Positions 8,668-17,687 of a DNA stretch of 64,000 nt are shown here, piece after piece. The stretch is taken from positions 18,290 through 82,289 of the forward strand of contig JAJDWA010000005.1 in NCBI GenBank assembly GCA_022825825.1. Reading direction: 5' to 3'. The translations under genes were made by a program, and so were the position numbers. The DNA is from Candidatus Poribacteria bacterium (GTDB taxonomy: Bacteria; Poribacteria; WGA-4E; WGA-3G). Each line of letters opens with the position of its first letter. Position 1 is the first letter of the stretch. A model generated the notes under the pieces. That model made no database searches. It had not been told where the DNA came from and saw only the letters and a list, made by a program, of their open reading frames with translations.

Positions 8668-9468
8668 ATGAATGCTGATGAAAAATATCTATTTGATCTG
8701 AACGGTTATCTCGTTATAAAAAATGTTTTAACACCTGAAGAAGTAGCATTAGCAAATGAGGCAATTGACAAGCATGGCGAAAACATGAATATTCGTCCGC
8801 GTGAGCAAACGCTTGATGGCGGTTCTCCGGAACTAAAAGGCGAACACGGTAGAGGTGAACTCGGTGGGATGCTTGGATGGGAGGAACCGTGGTGCAATCC
8901 GTTTCGGCACATGTTGGCACATCCCACCCTTGTTCCATATCTGAACGAAATATTGGGTAAAGGTTTTCGCATGGATCACCAGATGTTTCTTCTCTCTATG
9001 GACAAAGGTGCTGAGGGTTTTATCTTTCATGGCTCGTCTGGGCCTGGGTTCGATCCAAATCAGTACTATATCTTCCGTGATGGGAGAATGCACAACGGTT
9101 TGACTGTTGTCACATTTCAACTCACCGATGTGCCACCCGGTGCTGGCGGGTTGATTGTGATACCGGGGAGTCATAAAAGTAATTACTCGTGCCCACAAGA
9201 GATGCGGCTTTACCAGAAACACCAAGAACATATCCGACAACTCGTCTGTGATGCTGGAGATGTTATAATTTTCACAGAGGCAGTAACGCATGGAACACTT
9301 CCGTGGACAGCAGACCATCCACGCCGTTCAATTTTAACGCGGTACACTGCGGGCAACATGGCTTATGTGCCTGCTTATTCTATTCCTGAATGGGCGAACG
9401 AACGGCAGCGAGCAGTTATGGAACCGCCATATCATTCACGATTGAATCGTCCGACTCTGGAGACGTAA
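8668..9468 (+). CDS. Phytanoyl-CoA dioxygenase (PhyH) family protein with altered iron motif
   Basis: A 266-residue protein of the Fe(II)/2-oxoglutarate dioxygenase PhyH group. The N-terminus (FDLNGYLVIKNVLTPEEV) and the PGSHKSN turn are typical. The distal iron His is in TEAVTHGTLPW (His208), with the 2-oxoglutarate-binding Arg near residue 220 (HPRRSILTRY). The proximal motif is HGSSG (His121), so the usual HxD carboxylate is missing. The second PhyH protein in this window keeps HPD. Loss of the Asp is the change that distinguishes Fe/2OG halogenases, but this subgroup may simply be non-halogenating or use another ligand. A GAGGAG Shine-Dalgarno precedes the ATG. Function unknown. Confidence 0.8.
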   Translation: MNADEKYLFDLNGYLVIKNVLTPEEVALANEAIDKHGENMNIRPREQTLDGGSPELKGEHGRGELGGMLGWEEPWCNPFRHMLAHPTLVPYLNEILGKGFRMDHQMFLLSMDKGAEGFIFHGSSGPGFDPNQYYIFRDGRMHNGLTVVTFQLTDVPPGAGGLIVIPGSHKSNYSCPQEMRLYQKHQEHIRQLVCDAGDVIIFTEAVTHGTLPWTADHPRRSILTRYTAGNMAYVPAYSIPEWANERQRAVMEPPYHSRLNRPTLET

Positions 9469-9489
9469 TACCACGAAAGGAATTTTATA

Positions 9490-10542
9490 ATGTCTGCTTC
9501 AACAAGTGCTATTCTCGGATTAGTCTTTTTAGGTTTAGCCAATGCTTCCGTTTTCTTGATGTTCAAGTTATGGGGTTACCCATTTGATAAAGAAACACAT
9601 AAGAGTGAAGCCCCGCGATCATTGATGCTGCTACATCGGTGCCTTGGCTATGCTTATGCTGTCCTTTACATTTTTATGATGTGGCACATGGTGCCACGCT
9701 TGTGGAATTATCAGGTCGAATTACCGCCGCGCACTGTAGCACATTTAATGCTTGGGATCACTATCGGTGTGTTAATTCTGGTTAAGGTTGCTATTCTTCG
9801 GTTTTTTCGGCATTTTGAAGAAGCTATGCCGTATATCGGTGTTTCTTTACTCATTTGTACCTATCTACTGATAGGGTTGTCAGTGCCGTTCACATTTCGT
9901 GAAACTGTGCTACGAACACAAACAAGGGCATTTAGTGAGGATGGTATCGCCAGAACCCGAAAGTTGATTGAAACCGCTGGCTTACCGTCGGAGGCACCAC
10001 TTGACCAATTAGCGTCAAAGCGGAAACTCCGTGAAGGACAACATGTGTTACAACGTAAATGTGTTGTCTGTCATGATTTACGGACAATTCTTGCCAAACC
10101 ACGCACACCGCCAGGCTGGGTGCGTCTGGTTAATCGTATGGCGATAAAACCTGTTATCGGTGAACCGATCTTCAAAGAAGAGGAGTGGAGCGTTTCCACG
10201 TATCTTATCGCAATCACACCTGACATTAAGACAGCAGTCAAACAGCAACGGGTAGAACAGATGCGGACTGATGAAGCAAAAGCAGCTGTTCAAATCGCAG
10301 CATCTATTATGGAGGAAGAATCGGCAACTGCAGATAGTCATGATGAAGCGGAAGCAAAAGCACTCTTTGAAGATAAATGCTCGCAATGCCATCCTCTTAC
10401 AGATGTAGAAGATTACCCGCCTCGGTCTAAAGAGGAAACAACCGAAATGATCGCTCGGATGATCGAAAATGGGCTTTATCTTGAAGAAGAAGAGATTGAG
10501 TTGATTACGCGTTATGTAAATGATAACTATCTTGAAGAATAG
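9490..10542 (+). CDS. Membrane-anchored dihaem cytochrome c-like protein
   Basis: A 350-residue protein. Four hydrophobic helices lie near residues 6-26, 45-65, 82-102 and 115-135. His49, His66 and others in or near them could hold a b-type haem, as in cytochrome b561-like proteins. The rest is soluble and carries two c-type haem sites: CVVCH (191-195) and CSQCH (297-301), separated by an acidic, Gln/Glu-rich linker. It probably transfers electrons at the outer face of the cytoplasmic membrane. It starts 21 bases after the PhyH stop with AAAGGA upstream, so it may be co-transcribed. I do not know a named family for this exact arrangement. Confidence 0.75.
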   Translation: MSASTSAILGLVFLGLANASVFLMFKLWGYPFDKETHKSEAPRSLMLLHRCLGYAYAVLYIFMMWHMVPRLWNYQVELPPRTVAHLMLGITIGVLILVKVAILRFFRHFEEAMPYIGVSLLICTYLLIGLSVPFTFRETVLRTQTRAFSEDGIARTRKLIETAGLPSEAPLDQLASKRKLREGQHVLQRKCVVCHDLRTILAKPRTPPGWVRLVNRMAIKPVIGEPIFKEEEWSVSTYLIAITPDIKTAVKQQRVEQMRTDEAKAAVQIAASIMEEESATADSHDEAEAKALFEDKCSQCHPLTDVEDYPPRSKEETTEMIARMIENGLYLEEEEIELITRYVNDNYLEE

Positions 10543-10579
10543 CTGTCATTAAACAAACGGAAAATCTGGGAGGGATAAA

Positions 10580-11026
10580 ATGAAAACTTTTACGTTTTCA
10601 ACACAGCAGCTAATTGAAAAACCGCGTGACGAGGTCTTTTCATACTTTTCTGACGCACATAACCTTGCAGAGATTACGCCACCATGGCTCAATTTTGTAG
10701 TGCTGACACCTCGTCCGATTGAGATGGCTGTTGGTACACTGATAGATTATCGTTTGAAACTCCGTGGTATTCCTGTCCGATGGCAGAGCGAAATTACCGA
10801 ATGGAATCCGCCGCATTTTTTCGCAGATGAACAACGCAGAGGACCCTATCGATGTTGGATACATAAACACACATTTGTTGAAACTGATGAGGGAACACTT
10901 GTAGGAGACGAGGTCGAATACGCTGTGCTTGGAGGACAGCTGATTAACAAATTTTTGGTTCGACCCGATATAGAAAAGATTTTTGAATATCGTTCACAGA
11001 AATTACAGGAATTACTGAATACGTAG
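10580..11026 (+). CDS. SRPBCC-fold (START/cyclase-dehydrase-like) protein
   Basis: A 148-residue protein. It begins with FSTQQLIEKPRDEVFSYFSDAHNLAEITPPWLNF, characteristic of the SRPBCC helix-grip fold used for binding lipids or polyketides. The central strands (IDYRLKLRGIPVRWQSEIT, HTFVETDEGT, VGDEVEYAVLGG) and the long C-terminal helix (IEKIFEYRSQKLQELL) fit. Such proteins are often annotated as a cyclase/dehydrase or ligand-binding protein; the ligand is unknown. GGGAGGG lies seven bases before the ATG. It is 37 bases after the dihaem protein on the same strand and converges with ilvC. Confidence 0.82.
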   Translation: MKTFTFSTQQLIEKPRDEVFSYFSDAHNLAEITPPWLNFVVLTPRPIEMAVGTLIDYRLKLRGIPVRWQSEITEWNPPHFFADEQRRGPYRCWIHKHTFVETDEGTLVGDEVEYAVLGGQLINKFLVRPDIEKIFEYRSQKLQELLNT

Positions 11027-11033
11027 TAGAAAA

Positions 11034-11054
11034 GGCGCGGTTTGTAACCGCGCC
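11034..11054 (-). terminator. Rho-independent terminator downstream of ilvC
   Basis: GGCGCGGTT and AACCGCGCC form a 9-bp perfect stem with a TGT/ACA loop. On the minus strand the stem is followed by TTTTC, fitting a terminator for ilvC. The stem could also act on the converging plus-strand genes, although there is no U-run on that side. Confidence 0.7.
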
Positions 11055-11069
11055 TATAAAGGATTACAA

Positions 11070-12062
11070 CTATTCGTCAAGCCAACTCATCATACTTCGC
11101 AAATTCTTTCCGACTTCTTCAATTTCCAATTCAGATTCTTGTCTGCGAAGTGCTTGCAACACAGGTTGATTCGCCTGATTTTCAAGCACCCACTCTCGTG
11201 CGAAAACACCACCTTGCACGTCTTTTAGAATTTGACGCATTTTTTCCCGAACATCATCGTCAATGAGTTGTGGTCCGCGCGTTAGGTCACCATATTCAGC
11301 GGTGTTACTCACATCGTTACGCATCTTGCTCAACCCGCCAGTGTAGATGAGGTCAACAATCAATTTCAATTCGTGGAGGCATTCAAAGTATGCCATTTCA
11401 GGTTGATACCCCGCTTCAACAAGTGTATCAAAAGCGGCTTTGATGAGCGCAGCGGTACCGCCACACAGCACGGCTTGTTCACCGAAGAGATCGGTTTCAG
11501 TTTCCTCGCGAAATGTCGTTTCAATGACTCCAGCGCGTGTGCCGCCGATGCCCCTTGCATAAGCGAGCGCGATGTCGCGCGCCGCACCGGTAGTGTCTTG
11601 ATGGATAGCGATGAGACACGGCACACCACCACCGCCTTCAAATACTTCACGGACAAGCGAACCCGGCCCCTTCGGAGCAATCATCGTGACATCTATAGCA
11701 TCAGCAGGTACAATTTGTCCAAAATGGACGCTGAATCCGTGTGATACCATCAGCATGTTTCCTGCTTGCATATTCGGTGCGATCTGCTCACGATACACGG
11801 CAGAATGTTTTTCATCCGGGATGAGAATCTGAACGATGTCTGCCATTGCTGATGCTTCTTCAACTGTTTTGACGGTTAAGCCTTCTGCCTCTGCGCGTGC
11901 TTTTGAGCGACTGCCTTCGTATAAGCCAACAACAACGTTTGCGCCGCTGTCTTGTAGGTTTAGCGCTTGTGCCCTGCCTTGTGCGCCATAACCGATGATG
12001 GCGACGGTGCGTTCTTTCAATAAATCAAAATTGGCATCGCTATCGTAGTAAATTGTTGCCAT
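11070..12062 (-). CDS. ilvC: Ketol-acid reductoisomerase
   Basis: The second enzyme of valine/isoleucine synthesis: it isomerises and reduces acetolactate or acetohydroxybutyrate with NAD(P)H and Mg2+. The 330-residue length fits the short class I form. The Rossmann motif is [19 protein letters not shown]. Other family landmarks are [41 protein letters not shown], and the Mg-binding [14 protein letters not shown] and [25 protein letters not shown] precedes the ATG. It is apart from ilvB-ilvH, with the giant LRR gene between, so it is probably transcribed separately. A strong terminator follows. Confidence 0.97.
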   Translation of the reverse strand: MATIYYDSDANFDLLKERTVAIIGYGAQGRAQALNLQDSGANVVVGLYEGSRSKARAEAEGLTVKTVEEASAMADIVQILIPDEKHSAVYREQIAPNMQAGNMLMVSHGFSVHFGQIVPADAIDVTMIAPKGPGSLVREVFEGGGGVPCLIAIHQDTTGAARDIALAYARGIGGTRAGVIETTFREETETDLFGEQAVLCGGTAALIKAAFDTLVEAGYQPEMAYFECLHELKLIVDLIYTGGLSKMRNDVSNTAEYGDLTRGPQLIDDDVREKMRQILKDVQGGVFAREWVLENQANQPVLQALRRQESELEIEEVGKNLRSMMSWLDE

Positions 12063-12165
12063 AAAATCTGTTCCTCTCTTTTGAATCTTTTCTGTTTATG
12101 TCTTAACCAGGATTATTGTTATCTTGTACAGTGCCTCATAATCCAATCCTACCATCCTAATATCG

Positions 12166-15100
12166 TTACTTCAAAATCAACATCTTCCGCGTTGCAGTGA
12201 AATCGCCTGCGGTTAACGTGTAGAAATAGACACCACTTGCAACAGACTCACCGACCTCATTTCTACCATCCCAATACGCTGCACGAGGACGGCTCTGATA
12301 GATGCCTGCAACCTGATGCCCTAATGTTAATGTTCGCACCACAGCACCATTCGCAGCATAGATAGTTAAAGTAACCTCTGCGGATTTCGCGAGGTGATAC
12401 GGGATCCACGTCTCTGGGTTGAACGGATTGGGATAGTTTGGTAGCAGTGCTGTCTTTTCAGGGAGCAGTGATGCTAAAAGTTTTTGAAGATTCTCAATAC
12501 CTTGTCGGAAAGCAATGGAACCGTCATCTTCAAGCTGCGCCTGTTTTATCCAAGATTGGACCATTGCAGGCGTGAGTCTCTTGTTGTCTATTGCAAGTAT
12601 AGGAGACGCAGCAGAATCCGTTGACTCACCCAGGTGTTCTTGAACAAGGATAAGGTCTTGGACGTCGACAACCCCATCGCGATTTACATCCGTTCGCAAA
12701 TTGGCAGGCGCGCCTGCCCCCAAGTCATTCGCTACAAGAACAATATCCTGAACACTCACACGTCCATCTTGATTCACATCCCACGGGGGATATTCTCCTA
12801 CAGTGATGGTAATATTAGGGGAAACAGCAGGAATAATGCCACCACTGATAGAACTAAACTCAAAATTTTCCAGTGTCACTTGTGTTTCGCCACCAGCTTT
12901 TGCCTTGAATGTTACCGATAGCAGTGTACCAGTGCCGCTAACACCACTTTCAGCTATCCGCGCCGAAAATAGATCTGTGATTTTCCCTGCCGTGTTATCA
13001 ATCGTACCACCTTGGAAGAAGGTGGTGCCGACTTCCGACTTCAAGAAATCGCCTTCGGTGACTTCAACTGCTTCAAGTACGTTTGGGTCAAACGCAATAT
13101 CGGCTTGCCACCCTGCTAAATCAGTGATGTTTTCTGCATTGAGATTGAGTGTAAACGTATCATCTGTAAGAAGAGTTGTCTCTGTTGCAGAAAATGTGAA
13201 ACCGACACCAGGAGTTAACACAGTATACTCCGTGCCAGGTTCAAATCCGAAGAAAAGAGACCATAGATCATAATGTGCCTTCAACCCATCAAGCCTTACC
13301 AACAATACATTTTTCCCTTTTTGTAACGTCACAGGAAAAAATGTTCGGTAACCAACATTGTGTGCTCCATGGGAATAGTTTGTATAGTCTTGATGCACTA
13401 ACTTGCCATTAAGATAGATTTTCTGCCCCGCACTGGCACCTATAAATATTTTCGTCTGCTGTATTTTCGGAGAATACAAAGTCATAGAACCGTAGACAAC
13501 AAACGTCTGTCCGTAGGTATTGGATGCAATAGCGTCTTGAGAGTCTAATAATCTTCTAAGATTCGTCTTATTGTCCTTGAAGTTATTCGGATTCGGATGG
13601 TAAGGCTCAAGCATCCCGACTGACCATGCACTGTTTCCTATCACAGTGCCCTCTGAAGCACCGAGAGTAGCAACCTGTTGTTCTGTAGATTTATTGTCGG
13701 ATGCTTTTGCTAAATAATCGACATCTTTGTCTACTTTTACAGGCAAAGTCAGCCATAGCCAAGGGCCCTCAATATTTGGACCGCCTTGTGGAAAGGCAGG
13801 GTTACCAAACCAGGTGAATACTTCTATAGTCTCGCGTATGCCATCTAAGGGGGAGAAATCGGAGATGTTATTCTCGTGAAGTTGTAAATTTTTCAAGTTA
13901 CGCAGAGAGGCAAGGGGCGAGACATCTACGATTCGGTTTGCGTTCAGTATCAGCGTTTCCAAATTAACCAAGTCTGCTAACAGAGTAAGATCCGAAATCC
14001 CCGTATCGGACAGGTCAAGATGCCTCAACTCTGTTAATCTCGACATGGGGGAAAAATCCGATATGTGATCGCTATGATTAAGCCCCAGCCATCTAAGATT
14101 TGTTAAGCCTTTTAAGGGAGAAAGGTCGGTTGCTTGGCAGTCATATAAGTACAATCTTGTTAAGTTTGTCAATCCTTCAAGGGGGGACAAATCCGATATA
14201 TCAGAATGTATGGTTTCTAACTTTCTCAGTTTTGTAAGTCCTGCCAAGGGAGCAAGACTTGATATACGGGTATGTGCAGCATTTATCACTTCAAGGTCGT
14301 ACAAGGAGGCAAGTGGCGAAAGGTCAGAAACTTGTGTATCATGAAAATATATCTCACGCATTTTTGTTAATCTTGTGAGAGGCGAGAGATCCGTTATTGG
14401 GTTCCAACCGATACTTAATTCAGTCAGATTTGTTGCATACTCAAGTCCTGTTAAATCCTTAATGTCCTTGTTACTTGCTCTTAGAGTTGTTAACGTTGCC
14501 ATCTCTTCAAGCGTAATCGGAGCAGTAGCATCCTCTTTGCCGAGCGCATCTGCGATAACGGCGCGGAGGTTCACATCTGGAATAGTAACATTAAAAACTA
14601 TATTTGTATTTTCAAAAAGCTCCGTTAAAGGTGAGAAATCAGTTATCGGATTGTTGGTGAGCTTGAGCTCTTTTAAGTTGATTAACCCTGCCAAAGGTGA
14701 TATATCTGAAATGGAATTGCCTTGAAGCCATAACTTTGTCAAATTACGCAAAGAAACAAGAGATACTATGTCTTTTATATTGTTGTGGTTAAGATATAGA
14801 TTTTCTAACGTAGTTAAACCTGAAAGCGGAGATACATCCGAAATTTTGTTGTTGGCAAGTTGCAGCAATTCTAAGCGCGTTAAATTGGCTAAAGGAGCAA
14901 GGTTTAAGACTGTGTGGTTTGCCTCTACAAACAAGTATTTCAAATTGATCAATCCTGCTAAAGGCGTGATGTCCGTTATTGCGTTATCGTAAAGACGCAG
15001 ATATGTTAGACCTGTTAATTTTGCGAGAGGCGATATGTCCGTTATTTCTCTGCTACCACTCATGTCCAAATGTTTAAGGTTAGTCAAGTTCGCGAGCGGA

Positions 15101-17172
15101 GATAAATTAGATACTGTGTTGTCTTTGCTCCATGCTTCCAGATGCTGCAAGTTCACTAGTCCCGCCAAAGGTGATAGATCGGACAATTGGGTCCAGTTAA
15201 TGTCAAGTTCTTTTAATGCCTTTAAAGTTGCGAGTGATGATAGATCGGATATCGGATTTCCTCCAATCTTTAACACTTCCAGATTTTTTGCAAACTGAAG
15301 TCCTGTTAAATCATTGATTTCCTTTTTCTCCGCCTTAAGTTCTGTCAACGTCTCCATATCCTCCACCGTAGTCACTTCATCAGCAGCTTTACCAAGTGCT
15401 TCTTCAATTGCAGCACGTAAGTTTGCATCAGGAATATAAACACCAGCACCAGGAATTCGCTCAGGACGTTCAACAACTGGCGGCAGATCACTATCAGGCG
15501 TATTCAATGCAGAAATCACATCGTGAAAATTCGATGTCCACGCATCCCGTTTCACAGTGCCGTTCTCATCTATGAGTGTTTGTAATCCCAAGTTTTTTAG
15601 GCTCTGTTTCTCACTTATCTGTGTGAGGAATTTTGTTGTTTCTAAGCCGACTGCGGCAGCAGCGTGTGATGCATTTAACGGTGCTTGAAACACCTCATGA
15701 AACCTTTGGACCGGTTCGTTTTCATGTCGCTTCAGGAATCGTTGTCTCGATTCGTCATCGTCGAACGGACCGCCAATTTTTTCCAGTGCTTGTAGGAATC
15801 TATTTGTATCTTTTTGCAACAAATCATCGAGTACAAACTGTTCGGGATAGAGTCTTAGTGCTTGTGCTTTGTTATAGGGTGGGTTTGGATCTGCTTCAAT
15901 CGCCGCGCGTACACTATCTGTAAACTTTTTCATGCCTTGTGTGTGGCAACCAATACAGGAAAGCCCATTCCGCACCGTCGGATCACTGGCTGCTGGGTTA
16001 GAAACGATGTCAATTGGCGCCTCGTTCAGTCGGGTACCGTCAGCATCAACCAAAAAATACGCCTGCAACCCATTCGGTAGATTGAAGATGATTTCGCCAC
16101 CATCATGTGTGAAATCAAGCGGGTGTGTAAAGATATTTCGTGAGTCCGCACTTCCTGCAAAGTCGTAGCTTTTCCAATATGCACCGTTGCGAGATGTGTG
16201 TCGTTCCACAACGCGGTTGTTTGTTGAAACACCAGAATCGTTGAAGCCTGCACGCCAGACATTTATCCCTGGTGCATTCCTGATATTACTCGCGACATTT
16301 ACCTCTAATTGTGCTTCCAACACACGGTCTGTTTGTGGCAAATCCAAAATGTCGTGGTAGAGCGGTGGTAATGAGGCAGTTGCAAGAAACCAATCCGCAT
16401 TGATAAACGGCACCGTGCTGCCCGTTTCAGTTTGGAGTTGTGTCAGCTTTTCAAGTAGCCCTGCTTGTGTTTCCGTATCAAATTCAATGTTGTAAGGATA
16501 TGTCTGTTCAATGAGTGCCCAGACATCGGTTCTGGTTCTCCATTCGTAGTGCCGCAGGTCAATATGGAAGATTGTTTGTGCTGTATCAATGGGTGTCGGG
16601 TTTGTGATCTCAAATTTCCACGAAAGGCTATTTATCAGTTTAGAGAGAGCAATTCTATACTCGCTAAGTGTCTGCGGACTTTCACCTGCATTATAGAGAT
16701 GTGTCAACGTAAAATACCGTGCGGAGGGGCGGTCAAACGGATCAAGCGATTTTAGATGCGTTTGAATGGTGTCAAGTATTGTGTCCGTAGTGATGAAATT
16801 GATGTCACGCTGCACGTCCCAATCTGGCGCGCCTTCAGTAATCCAACGTGCAACCGTTTCAATTGCGTCCTGTGAGAGCGGCGGTAGATTGAGTGGCATT
16901 TGCGGACCATTTTCAGTAGGCCCAAGTAGCCGTTTATAGAACTCTGAGTTTGCTGGGGCACCTGGGAGGACGACCTGACTATCAACAAGTGCTGTGCGGT
17001 CAATCAGGAGGCTGTCCTTATGTGCGCCGGATTCTCCGTGACAACCTAAGCAAGATTTCTCAAAGATCGCATAAACCTCTTGTGCGATATCTTGTTGTGC
17101 ATCAACATTTTGATAACCTAAAATCAATATTAATAGACAACTGATCGTCATGAAATTTTTGCGAAACTTCAA
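12166..17172 (-). CDS. Giant secreted LRR protein with haem, cohesin, dockerin and sorting domains
   Basis: About 1,668 residues from the TTG at 17172 (GGGAGGGG upstream); the ATG at 17151 is an alternative. A promoter at 17242-17270 argues against the longer open frame reaching 17370. In order: signal peptide ending near VDA; a cytochrome-like region with CLGCH (residues 41-45); a long unknown region with a second site CIGCH; two blocks of leucine-rich repeats, each introduced by a PDxNLRAxIxxALGK segment; a beta-rich region resembling carbohydrate-binding folds; a cohesin-like domain (SATETTLLTDDTFTLNL); a dockerin with paired calcium loops (DVNQDGRVSVQDI, DVNRDGVVDVQDL); and a C-terminal sorting domain (YPNPFNPETW). 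It is probably exported and cell-surface or released. The combination of domains is unusual; function unknown. Confidence 0.85.
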   Translation of the reverse strand: MKFRKNFMTISCLLILILGYQNVDAQQDIAQEVYAIFEKSCLGCHGESGAHKDSLLIDRTALVDSQVVLPGAPANSEFYKRLLGPTENGPQMPLNLPPLSQDAIETVARWITEGAPDWDVQRDINFITTDTILDTIQTHLKSLDPFDRPSARYFTLTHLYNAGESPQTLSEYRIALSKLINSLSWKFEITNPTPIDTAQTIFHIDLRHYEWRTRTDVWALIEQTYPYNIEFDTETQAGLLEKLTQLQTETGSTVPFINADWFLATASLPPLYHDILDLPQTDRVLEAQLEVNVASNIRNAPGINVWRAGFNDSGVSTNNRVVERHTSRNGAYWKSYDFAGSADSRNIFTHPLDFTHDGGEIIFNLPNGLQAYFLVDADGTRLNEAPIDIVSNPAASDPTVRNGLSCIGCHTQGMKKFTDSVRAAIEADPNPPYNKAQALRLYPEQFVLDDLLQKDTNRFLQALEKIGGPFDDDESRQRFLKRHENEPVQRFHEVFQAPLNASHAAAAVGLETTKFLTQISEKQSLKNLGLQTLIDENGTVKRDAWTSNFHDVISALNTPDSDLPPVVERPERIPGAGVYIPDANLRAAIEEALGKAADEVTTVEDMETLTELKAEKKEINDLTGLQFAKNLEVLKIGGNPISDLSSLATLKALKELDINWTQLSDLSPLAGLVNLQHLEAWSKDNTVSNLSPLANLTNLKHLDMSGSREITDISPLAKLTGLTYLRLYDNAITDITPLAGLINLKYLFVEANHTVLNLAPLANLTRLELLQLANNKISDVSPLSGLTTLENLYLNHNNIKDIVSLVSLRNLTKLWLQGNSISDISPLAGLINLKELKLTNNPITDFSPLTELFENTNIVFNVTIPDVNLRAVIADALGKEDATAPITLEEMATLTTLRASNKDIKDLTGLEYATNLTELSIGWNPITDLSPLTRLTKMREIYFHDTQVSDLSPLASLYDLEVINAAHTRISSLAPLAGLTKLRKLETIHSDISDLSPLEGLTNLTRLYLYDCQATDLSPLKGLTNLRWLGLNHSDHISDFSPMSRLTELRHLDLSDTGISDLTLLADLVNLETLILNANRIVDVSPLASLRNLKNLQLHENNISDFSPLDGIRETIEVFTWFGNPAFPQGGPNIEGPWLWLTLPVKVDKDVDYLAKASDNKSTEQQVATLGASEGTVIGNSAWSVGMLEPYHPNPNNFKDNKTNLRRLLDSQDAIASNTYGQTFVVYGSMTLYSPKIQQTKIFIGASAGQKIYLNGKLVHQDYTNYSHGAHNVGYRTFFPVTLQKGKNVLLVRLDGLKAHYDLWSLFFGFEPGTEYTVLTPGVGFTFSATETTLLTDDTFTLNLNAENITDLAGWQADIAFDPNVLEAVEVTEGDFLKSEVGTTFFQGGTIDNTAGKITDLFSARIAESGVSGTGTLLSVTFKAKAGGETQVTLENFEFSSISGGIIPAVSPNITITVGEYPPWDVNQDGRVSVQDIVLVANDLGAGAPANLRTDVNRDGVVDVQDLILVQEHLGESTDSAASPILAIDNKRLTPAMVQSWIKQAQLEDDGSIAFRQGIENLQKLLASLLPEKTALLPNYPNPFNPETWIPYHLAKSAEVTLTIYAANGAVVRTLTLGHQVAGIYQSRPRAAYWDGRNEVGESVASGVYFYTLTAGDFTATRKMLILK

Positions 17173-17241
17173 ATTAATTCCCCTCCCTTCTCTGACTTGT
17201 TTTGCTTCTTTCTGCAGTTCTTTTTTTTTAGTAACATCAAC

Positions 17242-17270
17242 AGAATATCTTACCTTAAAGTTTTTGTCAA
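17242..17270 (-). promoter_or_regulatory. Putative sigma70-type promoter of the LRR gene
   Basis: TTGACA (17270-17265) and TATTCT (17247-17242) are spaced by 17 bases on the minus strand, about 70 bases upstream of the TTG start. Its place inside the longer open frame supports the shorter protein start. Confidence 0.6.
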
Positions 17271-17348
17271 GTGGATAATAGAAGCATTCAGGGGTATTTA
17301 GTTTTAAGAATATTCTTATGATAAATTTAACCGAAAGTATCGTAGATC

Positions 17349-17646
17349 GGGTTGAGTTTGCGAAACCCATAAATCAACGCTATGAATGCCTTTTGGCATT
17401 CAGCGGGTGTCAATTTAAGGGTATATTTTTTGTGGGAGTGAATCAACGCCAAATGCGCTTGGCAGAATACGCCTGTGGTATTCTGCCAAGCGCATTTGGC
17501 GGGTTTTCAACCCCGATTTTCTTCTGTAGGAGCGAGCTTTGCTCGCGAACGCTCGTCCGATGTCGCGAGCAAAACTCGCTCGGACAAGAAAAAATCTTGC
17601 ATTTTTCCTTAAATTGACGCTTATGGGTTGAGTTTGCGAAACCCGC
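17349..17646. repeat. Nested palindromic repeat element, MITE-like
   Basis: The gap upstream of the LRR gene is filled by nested repeats. Outermost, the direct repeat GGGTTGAGTTTGCGAAACCC occurs at 17349-17368 and 17627-17646. Inside, GTGTCAATTTAAGG (17407-17420) and CCTTAAATTGACGC (17607-17620) form inverted ends. Within these lies a perfect palindrome with 24-bp arms (17447-17470 and 17478-17501, 7-base loop). Next to it is a 19-bp-arm palindrome with one mismatch (17530-17548 and 17563-17581). No coding capacity is seen. The ends recur at 54752, 55000 and 63888. Confidence 0.75.
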
Positions 17647-17687
17647 CCTACGACTATGCTACAAATTAGGTTAATTGGGTATAAGTC

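Noticed and set aside
12803..13273. Open plus-strand frame of 156 codons inside the LRR gene
   Set aside because: It is antisense to the cohesin/dockerin part, has low-complexity composition and no ribosome-binding site.
17172..17370. Longer N-terminus for the LRR protein, starting at 17370
   Set aside because: A promoter lies within this stretch, it includes part of a repeat, and the signal peptide begins after it.
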